DNA from: Granulicella mallensis MP5ACTX8
Lineage (GTDB): Bacteria > Acidobacteriota > Terriglobia > Terriglobales > Acidobacteriaceae
Length of the DNA: 64,000 nucleotides
Assembly: GCF_000178955.2 (NCBI RefSeq)
Contig: NC_016631.1
Span: 6,138,001 to 6,202,000, forward strand
Direction: 5' to 3'
Shown in pieces: positions 7,946 to 15,131 of this stretch. The translations under genes and the position numbers were made by a program. How positions within the stretch are numbered: position 1 is the stretch's first letter; every line of letters begins with the position of its first letter. The notes under the pieces were generated by a model. It had not been told where the DNA came from. It saw only the letters and a list, made by a program, of their open reading frames with translations, and searched no databases.

Positions 7946-9340
7946 ATGCAGCTATGGACCGACTATGAAGGCGTCACGATAGACGGCGTTTTCCCCTTGA
8001 AAAAACTGCTGATGCCCGAGGGCCGCAGCGCGTTCTACACCACCGCCGGGCTCACCGGCGAGCCAACCGTGCTGCGCCTCATCGAGTGCCACTTCGATGA
8101 GGAGGAGATTCTTGCCCGTTGGCGCTGCGTGGAGGCGTTGAACCATCCAAACTTCCTCAAGTTCGAGCGCTTCGGCCAGACCGAGCTCGATGGCCGCCCG
8201 GTCGTCTATGCCGTTTTGGAGAAGGTGGACACGAATCTTGCCGAGGTCCTCGACCAGGGCCACCTGACGGTCAAGGATGTGGCGCAGCTGGCATCCAGTC
8301 TGGTGGCAGCGCTCGATGTGCTGCACACCCATGGCTTCATTCACGAGCACATCAAGCCGAGCAATATCTTTGCCTTGGGCAACGCAGTCAAACTACGCAG
8401 CGACTGCATCCGCGAAGCGCCGGAGGGAGAGGAAGGCCGCGTCGCGAAGCAGCGCGACGTGCGCGATCTCGCAACCGTGCTCCTCCAGGCACTGACTCAA
8501 CGGAAGTCGGTCGAGGGCATTCCCGATTCCGCCCTGCCTCCGCCGTTCGGCCAGATCGTCCGCAACGGACTCGATGGCACATGGGGGCTGGAGAACATAA
8601 GGACCGTTCTCGAACGCCAGTTTGGTTCGAATCAACCTGCAGCCCAGCCTACAGCCCCGAAATCGGAGAATGCGGTTCCGGCAGCGACAGCCGTGGCCGA
8701 GCAGAAGGCTCCAGGTACCGCGGGTGCTGCCGCCAGGCAGTCCGTGCTGCCAGAGGCACAGCTTCCTCTCCCTCTCCTCAAGGAGGACCGGAACGCTGGA
8801 TCGGCCCGCGCAACCACCCGCAAAGATGCATGGGACCCCAAAGCTACTCAGAGCGACGATAAGAACTTCTCGCTGCGCTCCCCCTGGCTCGGCGCCGGCA
8901 TTGTTGCTATCCTCCTGCTTCTTTCCTTATGGGGACTGGCACACCATCGGAACAAAGCCCAGCAGGCTGCTACCGTTTCGCAACCAGCCGTTTCGCAGCC
9001 AACTGCACAATCAGCGGAACAGACCGCAGCCAGCCCTGCTCCCAAGCCAGTCACGGCGGATTTGCCGCCCGCGAGCCTCCCCGAATCAGCTGGCTCCCGC
9101 GCCGATTGGCGCGTGATCACCTTCACCTACAACCGCAGGACAGACGCGGAAAAGAAGGTCTCCGACTTGGCACATAGCCATCCTGAACTGGAGCCGGAGG
9201 TCTTTACCCCCAGCGGGCATGCTCCATTCCTGGTTTCCATCGGCAAGAGCATGGACCGGGACGCCGCCTACGCCCTTGCCCGCCACTCTCGTTCCCTGGG
9301 GCTACCGCACGACACGTACGCGCAGAACTACAGCCGCTAA
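7946..9340 (+). CDS. Pseudokinase with transmembrane segment and C-terminal SPOR domain
   Basis: Protein of 464 aa from ATG 7946 (MQLWTDYEG). Residues about 1-210 resemble a eukaryotic-type Ser/Thr kinase, but the key residues are changed: the beta-3 Lys position reads TVLRLIE (R44), the catalytic loop reads HEHIKPSN (133-140) with His where Asp should be, and no DFG is visible. A Pro/Ala/Gln linker leads to one membrane segment (PWLGAGIVAILLLLSLWGLA) and a second linker. The last 75 residues (WRVITFTYNRRTDAEK..) look like a SPOR domain, which binds denuded peptidoglycan at division septa. It is probably a non-catalytic envelope protein. Confidence 0.8.
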   Translation: MQLWTDYEGVTIDGVFPLKKLLMPEGRSAFYTTAGLTGEPTVLRLIECHFDEEEILARWRCVEALNHPNFLKFERFGQTELDGRPVVYAVLEKVDTNLAEVLDQGHLTVKDVAQLASSLVAALDVLHTHGFIHEHIKPSNIFALGNAVKLRSDCIREAPEGEEGRVAKQRDVRDLATVLLQALTQRKSVEGIPDSALPPPFGQIVRNGLDGTWGLENIRTVLERQFGSNQPAAQPTAPKSENAVPAATAVAEQKAPGTAGAAARQSVLPEAQLPLPLLKEDRNAGSARATTRKDAWDPKATQSDDKNFSLRSPWLGAGIVAILLLLSLWGLAHHRNKAQQAATVSQPAVSQPTAQSAEQTAASPAPKPVTADLPPASLPESAGSRADWRVITFTYNRRTDAEKKVSDLAHSHPELEPEVFTPSGHAPFLVSIGKSMDRDAAYALARHSRSLGLPHDTYAQNYSR

Positions 9341-9532
9341 CCCGCCTTTTCTTGCACAGTGCAGAGGTAACTCGATCACCTGCATGGAACCGGCGACGCG
9401 GCACCAGGTGAAGCGTCGGCGCCATGCTATCTAAAGCTGTTCCCGGCCCAGTGCAGTGTTTCGCAGAACAATGGTTTGCCGATCTAAACCCGACTGTGAG
9501 TGTAAAGCGGCGTTGGCGGAAATAACCGGACC

Positions 9533-9555
9533 GAAGTTGCCGAAAACGTGACTTT
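9533..9555 (+). repeat. 23-nt dispersed repeat, copy 1
   Basis: Begins GAAG and continues TTGCCGAAAACGTGACTTT. It lies just past the stop codon of the small minus-strand gene at 9568. Four related copies occur in 1.8 kb, all in the same orientation. Confidence 0.65.
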
Positions 9556-9567
9556 GCAGGGAATACG

Positions 9568-9780
9568 CTATTGCAAGAGTGCATAGAGTCCGGAGCAAAT
9601 GAAGACAGCACAGATCGCGCTGACACCTAGAGCCACCCAGATACTGATTCTGCGGTCGGCTCCCTGCCTCCAGTAACCGACCCACGTCAAAGCTAGAACC
9701 GCAAAGCCAGCGCAAAGATCAAATGTGGGGCTACTGTGGCCGCCCTTCGCTGCTTCTGCTACGGGTCCGAACGCGATCAT
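9568..9780 (-). CDS. Small two-span membrane protein, start uncertain
   Basis: From ATG 9780 this gives 70 aa: a short soluble start (MIAFGPVAEAAKGG) and two clear membrane segments (PTFDLCAGFAVLALTWVGYW and ISIWVALGVSAICAVFICSG). An AGAGGA sequence lies 11 nt before this ATG. The frame is open much further upstream, through the 9906-10310 gene, but that extension is antisense-like in composition and is not supported. A start a little further up (LLAYDTLSRESD) is possible. Function is unknown. It follows the 134-aa zinc-finger membrane protein on the same strand. Confidence 0.55.
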   Translation of the reverse strand: MIAFGPVAEAAKGGHSSPTFDLCAGFAVLALTWVGYWRQGADRRISIWVALGVSAICAVFICSGLYALLQ

Positions 9781-9871
9781 TCGCTTGATAATCCTCTGCT
9801 TATATCCCCTGCGGGTTATCCAAGCTATATCAGACTCCCGAGACAGGGTGTCATAGGCAAGCAATATGGTC

Positions 9872-9894
9872 GAACTTGCCGAAAATGTGACTTC
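9872..9894 (+). repeat. 23-nt dispersed repeat, copy 2
   Basis: Begins GAAC, then TTGCCGAAAATGTGACTTC, and is followed by GAGGAAG as in copy 3. It lies directly after the stop codon of the minus-strand gene at 9906. Confidence 0.65.
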
Positions 9895-9905
9895 GAGGAA
9901 GTGGT

Positions 9906-10310
9906 CTAACTGTGCAGCCCGTGAACGATCTCGGAGCTTTTCAATCTCCGAAGATTGCAATGACGACAGTGACGGCCAAACGGGTTTCGCACTAATGTTG
10001 AATGAAAGAAAGGTTCCCGACAGCGGGGACAAATCCAGCCTCCAAGTGTCCACATGAATCTGAACCATTGGAAGGCAGTAGCCAACAAGAAAAACGCTCC
10101 AATTGCGCCCAACACATTCATCATTATGGGATGTCGCTCTTGAGTTGAGTCTGGAACGATCACAAGGATCAGGGCTGAGATAGCGGCTCCGGCAGCGCAT
10201 TCAGCAAAACGTCGCATGATGTTCTGACGTTGGGCATAATACAGGCGCCAGTCTTCTTCGTAGGATGAGCCGTTGAGCACAGACTGAGTCGAAACTGTCG
10301 GTAGGGACAC
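9906..10310 (-). CDS. Membrane protein with C-terminal zinc finger
   Basis: Protein of 134 aa. After a soluble N-terminus (SSYEEDWRLYYAQRQNIMRRF) there are two membrane segments (about 38-55 and 65-90, NVLGAIGAFFLLATAFQWF), then a CPRC..CRHC zinc-ribbon-like motif (GGWICPRC, HCRHCNLRRL). The architecture, two spans plus a zinc ribbon, is similar to other small acidobacterial proteins in this window (2998, 26371). Function is unknown. The gene is flanked on both sides by copies of the 23-nt repeat. Confidence 0.65.
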   Translation of the reverse strand: MSLPTVSTQSVLNGSSYEEDWRLYYAQRQNIMRRFAECAAGAAISALILVIVPDSTQERHPIMMNVLGAIGAFFLLATAFQWFRFMWTLGGWICPRCREPFFHSTLVRNPFGRHCRHCNLRRLKSSEIVHGLHS

Positions 10311-10385
10311 AGATGTGATTATCTTGCTTTTTTCACCCGAACCCGCAAAGTTCGTGGAAACGGGGTTACAGGAGACGTCGACGTC

Positions 10386-10408
10386 GAACTTGCCGCAAAC
10401 ACGACTTT
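10386..10408 (+). repeat. 23-nt dispersed repeat, copy 3
   Basis: Begins GAAC, then TTGCCGCAAACACGACTTT, followed by CGAGGAAG. It is intergenic, upstream of the broken hydrolase gene. Confidence 0.65.
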
Positions 10409-10471
10409 CGAGGAAGCTCCGTTTTTCGCTATGCTTGCGAGTATGAAGGACCTGTCACGGGCAATCGGGCG

Positions 10472-11334
10472 ATGATGCGTCACCAGTACTGCCACGTGGT
10501 CATCAGAGGCGTTCGCCTGGCCTACATCGAGCGGGAAGCAATCGGAGGACAAGATGCATCGCCGATCCTGTTGCTTCATGCGTTGCTGGCTACCGCGGAA
10601 ACGCTGACGGAGCTAATTGCCGGGCTGCCGCCCGACCGTCGGATTGTGGCGATCGACCTCCTTTCGGCACAGCCTACCGATGAGGAGAAAAAGCTGGATG
10701 TTCATCAGGCAAGTCTTACTGGGCTGATCCACGATTTCATGAAGAATATTGGTCTGGTGCAACCCGTTCTTATCGGGCATTCACATGGCGGAGCGCTCGC
10801 CTTGCGGCGACGGCTGCAACGGCGTTGAAGGGGCTGGTACTGCTGTCTCCGGCGCATCCTTTTGGTGGCTATAGAAGCCGCGTTGTGAACTTCTATCTTC
10901 GACAGCCTGGCCGCATGCTTGCATTGAGTATTCCACTCGCTCCAAGCTGGATGATTCTACGCGCGTACAACGAGGCTGCGGGGTCGAAGAACCGTATCAG
11001 GATGCAGCATTTGCGCCCTCATCTCAGGGTGCTGCGCAATCGCAACACTCTGCGCCGAGTGCTCGAAATACTGAAGACGTGGGACGAGGATATGGATGGT
11101 CTGCGTGAAGCCTTGAAAAAGGCTGCAATCGCCATTCCAACTCTTTTGATCTGGGGAGATGAAGACCCGGTCGTCCCAATCGCCAGTGCAGCGGAGCTGG
11201 AAGAGCATCTTGAAGTTGGCGAGCGCGTGACGTTGGCGGGGATGGGTCATCTGCTGGCTGAGGAGGCGCCGGAAGAGTGTGCGAGATTGATCGGGGAATG
11301 GCTCGTTCGCCTTGATGCGCGAGGTTGCCGATAA
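10472..11334 (+). pseudogene. Alpha/beta-hydrolase interrupted by a frameshift
   Basis: The first part (10472-10828) carries the hydrolase N-terminus with nucleophile elbow GHSHGG. The second part (in a different frame, to 11334) carries LKGLVLLSPAHPFGG, the acid region LLIWGDEDPVVP and the catalytic His in GMGHLL. Reading on from GGALAL needs one extra base between 10803 and 10804. Adding it restores GGALALAATAATALKGLVL, the expected helix after the nucleophile. So a single-base deletion, or a sequencing error, breaks a gene of about 287 codons. The stop codon is supplied by copy 4 of the 23-nt repeat. Confidence 0.8.
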
Positions 11335-11343
11335 CGCGACTTT
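11321..11343 (+). repeat. 23-nt dispersed repeat, copy 4
   Basis: Begins GAGG, then TTGCCGATAACGCGACTTT. It overlaps the last codons of the broken hydrolase and provides its TAA stop (11332-11334). Confidence 0.65.
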
Positions 11344-11424
11344 TCAGTCGAAATCGTTCCGTGTGCGCTTTGTAACAGTTTCGTACCGCTCCAGTTTTCT
11401 CTCTCCACCCGGTAAACTAAACAG

Positions 11425-12228
11425 ATGGACGTTCTCTACGGCCTGCACCCGGTGGAAGAGGCCATTCGCGCGGGCATGCGGCAACTTGACCATGTAAGCG
11501 TCGCCCGCGAGCGAGAGGCCCGCCGCGATGCCCGTCTGGACGCGGTCCTCGATCTCTGCCGGGCCGCAGGCATCCGCGTCAACACCGAGTCGCGCGACCA
11601 GCTCACCCGCCACGCCAAGACCGACGCCCACCAGGGCATCGTCGCCTTCCTTCGGGAGCGCAAGTTTCTCGCGCTCGAAGACCTTCTGAACGCGCCCCCC
11701 GGACCCACCGGATTCCGGTTCTTCCTCGCGCTCGACGGCGTTGAGGACCCGCACAACCTCGGCGCACTATTACGTTCGGCGGATGGTTCCGGGATCGACG
11801 GCGTCATCGTGCCGGAGCGGCGGTCCGCGCCCTTGAGCGCAACCGTAGCCAAGAGCTCGGCGGGAGCCTCCGAACACGTGCGCATCGCGCAGGTGGTCAA
11901 CATCACGCGCGCGCTGGAGACGATGAAGAAGCACAACGTCTGGATCGTCGGCCTCGACGAGCGCGGAACCCCCGACTACACCGACTTCGACTTTCGCCAA
12001 GACTGCTGCCTCGTTCTGGGCAGCGAGGGCTCCGGCCTGCACGAGCTGGTAAAGCGCACCTGCGACCACCTGCTGCGCATCCCGATGGCGGGCAGCGTCT
12101 CATCGTTGAACGTGTCCGTAGCCGGCGCGGTCGTCATGTACGAGGCGATGCGTCAGCGCCGCTCCGGTGCGGTTCAGGCCCCGGCTGCGTCCAAAACACA
12201 GAAGCCTCGTAAAGGTTTGGGATCGTGA
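11425..12228 (+). CDS. rlmB: 23S rRNA (guanosine-2'-O-)-methyltransferase, TrmH/RlmB type
   Basis: SPOUT-class 2'-O-methyltransferase of 267 aa. An N-terminal RNA-binding substrate domain (about 1-80, YGLHPVEEAIRAG) is followed by the SPOUT domain with the three knot motifs: DPHNLGALLRSADGSG, LVLGSEGSGL and IPMAGSVSSLNVSVA. These bind S-adenosylmethionine and form the active site. The family methylates G2251 of 23S rRNA. A Gln/Ala/Lys tail of about 20 residues is added. The following M1-like gene begins 13 nt later from a TTG, so the two are probably co-transcribed. Confidence 0.92.
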   Translation: MDVLYGLHPVEEAIRAGMRQLDHVSVAREREARRDARLDAVLDLCRAAGIRVNTESRDQLTRHAKTDAHQGIVAFLRERKFLALEDLLNAPPGPTGFRFFLALDGVEDPHNLGALLRSADGSGIDGVIVPERRSAPLSATVAKSSAGASEHVRIAQVVNITRALETMKKHNVWIVGLDERGTPDYTDFDFRQDCCLVLGSEGSGLHELVKRTCDHLLRIPMAGSVSSLNVSVAGAVVMYEAMRQRRSGAVQAPAASKTQKPRKGLGS

Positions 12229-12241
12229 GGAGTCATTGACT

Positions 12242-14407
12242 TTGAGTTTGAAACGACTGCCACGCGCTTTGGCGGCGACGCTTGCGCTGGCTGGTCTGGG
12301 CCTTGCCGGCACCACCTGCGCGCAAACAACCACCCCTGCACCACCGCCCGCCACGCAGGACACGACCGCCCCGGCTCAGCCCCCTCCCCCCAAGGGCGAG
12401 GTCCTCTTCCAGAGCCACGGCACGCCTCCGGACGCGACACCTGAATCCGAGGCCAACGGGCGCACCGTTCTCGCCAAGCCCGAGGAGAAGCCTGCCGGGC
12501 CGGAGCTGACCGATATCGAACGCTCGGCCATCACCTTTACAGCCTACGATCTCGACGCACGCCTCGTTCCGGCGAGCTCGTCGCTGACCGTTCGCGCAGG
12601 CCTCACGCTTCGCAACGACGGCGACAAGCCCCTGACGCGCCTCGCGCTCCAGATCTCCTCGACTCTCAACTGGCTCGGCGCTACGTTGATCTCGAATACC
12701 GGCAACCAGAAGCTCGAACTGGCCCAGCATCTGATCGATACCGACGCCGATCACACCGGTAAGGCGCAGGAGGTGATTATCACCCTGCCTGCCCCGCTCG
12801 CTCCCGGCAAATCGATCACCTTGAACACGGTCTATTCCGGAACGGTCGAGGCCAGCGGCGGCCGCCTGGAACGCATTGGCGCAACGCACGAGCAGGCTCT
12901 CTCCACCGACTGGGACGCCATCTCCACCTCGACCATCGCGTTGCGCGGCTTCGGCAACGTGCTCTGGTATCCCGTCGCCTCGCCCCAGCTCTTTCTCGGC
13001 GATGGGGCGCAGCTCTTCAACGCCGTCGGCCGCATGAAGCTGCGGGAATCGGCCGCAACGATCCATCTGCGGCTGTCCGTCGAGTACACCGGCGAGCCGC
13101 CCGTCGCAGCCTACTTCTGCGGACGCCGTCAGGCCTTCCATGCCTTGAGCGACAGCGCCGACACTCCCACTGCTGCAGGCACGGGCATTGCAACGGCGGA
13201 CTTTGCCGCTGAACCCCTGGGCTTCCGCATGCCCAGCCTGTTCCAGGTCGCCCATGCGGAGACAATGACGGCTTCGCTGACAGAGCCCTCCGACTCAGCA
13301 TCGGCTCCGGCAACGACGCCCGATGCCGACTCCAGCTCGTCCTCCAGTTCCTCTTCAAGCTCGTCATCGAGCTCATCATCGAATTCCGCCGGGGCTCCTG
13401 GCCCGGCAAGTTCCAATGCCATTGCTGCGAGCAACGGCCCAGGCGACTCGCTGCTCGCGGTCGAGAGCAACGATGACGGCTCTCTGCCACCGCTCGCTGC
13501 CTCGGCACAGCACATCGCTCCGCTGCTGGAAGAGTGGTTCGGGCCGAAACCGCTATCGTCCCTGACGATCCTCGATAACCCCGGGCAGCCGTTCGAGGAT
13601 GGCCCGCTGCTGGTCGCTCCCATCTCCGCGCTGGCCGCTTCAACGGCCTCTCCGGCGCTGGCACATAGCCTTACCCACGCGTGGGTGCAGACCGGCCAGC
13701 CGTGGATGGATGAGGGCCTGGCACAGTTTTTCAGCCTGTTGTGGATCGAGCACGAGCAGGGTCGCGATGCCGCCATCGCACAACTGACCACCCTGATGCA
13801 GCCGGTGTCGATCGCCGAACCGGGCATCGAGCCCAATGAACCCGCTCCGATTGGCGAGCCGTTGGTCTCGGCAACCTCCGAACTCTACTTCCGCCGCAAG
13901 GCCGCAGCGGTCTGGTGGATGCTGCGCGGCATCGTCGGCGACAAGCCGCTGCAGGCCGCGCTGCAAGCGTGGCGCACACGCACTCCGGGGAACACGACGC
14001 CCGAGCAGGACGTGCGCGCCTTCGAAGCGCTGCTGGAGAAGACCCCGAAAGGCCCGATCGACCTGCGCTGGTTCTTCGACGACTGGGTGCTGCACGATCG
14101 CGGCCTGCCCGATCTCGCGATCACCGACGTAACACCGCGGCTGCTGCCGGCGGGCCAGGGCCACAGTGCGGGCTGGCTGGTGGCTGTCACCATACATAAC
14201 GATGGCGCTGCCGGTGTCCAAATCCCTGTCACGATCCGCTCCGGGACCTACAGTACGACCTCTCAAGTGCGGGTGGCGGGATTTGCCGATGCAACAGCGC
14301 GCGTCCTGGTGGAAGCTCCGCCCACCGAGGTCTGGGTGAACGACGGCAGCACGCCTGAACTCCGTACGTCGCTGCACCGCCGCGATGTTGTCGTCCACGC
14401 TCAGTAG
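12242..14407 (+). CDS. Secreted M1-like peptidase homologue lacking the catalytic Glu
   Basis: Protein of 721 aa from TTG 12242, chosen because GAGGAG lies 9 nt upstream and the signal peptide (KRLPRALAATLALAGLGLAG) then starts properly. After a Pro-rich segment comes a beta-rich domain (about 80-320) like the N-terminal part of M1 aminopeptidases. A low-complexity linker with about 17 consecutive Ser follows. The gluzincin-like region reads HSLTHAW (475-481) with WMDEGLAQF after it. In active enzymes the motif is HExxH; here Ser476 replaces Glu, so peptidase activity is unlikely, while zinc binding may remain. A beta-sandwich domain closes the chain. Confidence 0.82.
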   Translation: MSLKRLPRALAATLALAGLGLAGTTCAQTTTPAPPPATQDTTAPAQPPPPKGEVLFQSHGTPPDATPESEANGRTVLAKPEEKPAGPELTDIERSAITFTAYDLDARLVPASSSLTVRAGLTLRNDGDKPLTRLALQISSTLNWLGATLISNTGNQKLELAQHLIDTDADHTGKAQEVIITLPAPLAPGKSITLNTVYSGTVEASGGRLERIGATHEQALSTDWDAISTSTIALRGFGNVLWYPVASPQLFLGDGAQLFNAVGRMKLRESAATIHLRLSVEYTGEPPVAAYFCGRRQAFHALSDSADTPTAAGTGIATADFAAEPLGFRMPSLFQVAHAETMTASLTEPSDSASAPATTPDADSSSSSSSSSSSSSSSSSNSAGAPGPASSNAIAASNGPGDSLLAVESNDDGSLPPLAASAQHIAPLLEEWFGPKPLSSLTILDNPGQPFEDGPLLVAPISALAASTASPALAHSLTHAWVQTGQPWMDEGLAQFFSLLWIEHEQGRDAAIAQLTTLMQPVSIAEPGIEPNEPAPIGEPLVSATSELYFRRKAAAVWWMLRGIVGDKPLQAALQAWRTRTPGNTTPEQDVRAFEALLEKTPKGPIDLRWFFDDWVLHDRGLPDLAITDVTPRLLPAGQGHSAGWLVAVTIHNDGAAGVQIPVTIRSGTYSTTSQVRVAGFADATARVLVEAPPTEVWVNDGSTPELRTSLHRRDVVVHAQ

Positions 14408-15131
14408 AGCGATTTCGGATTCACATTTCGCTGGCAGAAAGAGGGGACGGGCTGGATGCGGAGAAAATCCCGATCTTTAGCTTGAGCGCAGAGTAGAGCC
14501 GTTCCGAAATCGGATAGGCGTCGGTTGCTTCTTGCTCTTGCCTTTCTGGTTGTCATTCCGAGCGTAGCGAGCGAACCTGCTGTCTCCCGTTTTTCGTTCG
14601 TGTTGCCACAAAGCTTATGCGGCAGCACGAACTCAGCCATCCAGTTCATGCCCAGTTATTTTATGGGCAGTGCAATCAAAGAGCGGGAGACAGCAGGTTC
14701 CTCGCTACGCTCGGAATGACAACCAGAAAAGCAAAGACACAGCGAAGCGGCCTACCAGGCCAAAAGCCGCTGTAGCCCACGCGGACAACCCCGGAATCTC
14801 TCCTTGTGAACGGGGCAATGAAGATCCGTAAATCGGAGCTTTAAGGAAACAATCACGCCTGCATCGCGGAGAGATTTATATTCGCGTCACGAAATATATA
14901 TATTCCATTCGAGCTATCAAAAAAAGCACTGACCTTTTCTCTTCGTTTCCCCTTGCATATTACTAATATTTTTGCGGTAAGCGTATTCTGCACCGTTACG
15001 CGGGGACGACAGCGCGTTTAGTTGTGTGCTAAGAATTATCTTCGGATTAAAGCCCCGGAAGACTGCGTGGTAAACCAGGCAGCATCGCGCAATCGCTCTT
15101 TGCGACAGAGAAGTAAGGACGGTACATTTCA
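14408..15131. other. 724-bp intergenic region with long hairpin and AT-rich promoter stretch
   Basis: No gene is supported. The first half contains hairpin element A (14541-14732). The part at 14870-15000 is unusually AT-rich (ATATATAT, CATATTACTAATATTTTT) and probably holds the promoter of the GH3 gene at 15132, with a leader of roughly 100-150 nt. Confidence 0.5.
14541..14732. repeat. Long hairpin element A
   Basis: Left arm 14541-14590 and right arm 14684-14732 are near-perfect reverse complements over about 49 bp. Shared landmarks are TGTCATTCCGAGCGTAGCGA and CAGCAGGTTC. The spacer is about 93 bp without coding signal. Elements B (17823) and C (59671) share the ends TTGTCATTCC and the core CTGCTGTCT. 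Confidence 0.8.

Noticed and set aside
9781-10200. N-terminal extension of the small membrane protein at 9568
   Set aside because: It is overlapped by the better-supported 9906-10310 gene and has no plausible protein features.
10319-10579. Minus-strand 86-codon open frame opposite the hydrolase start
   Set aside because: Antisense to a recognisable coding segment; its apparent similarity to the 9568 frame comes only from the shared 23-nt repeat.
9533-11343. Integron attC sites or a CRISPR array for the four short repeats
   Set aside because: Repeats are widely and irregularly spaced, lack the attC arms and core, and there are no uniform spacers or cas genes.
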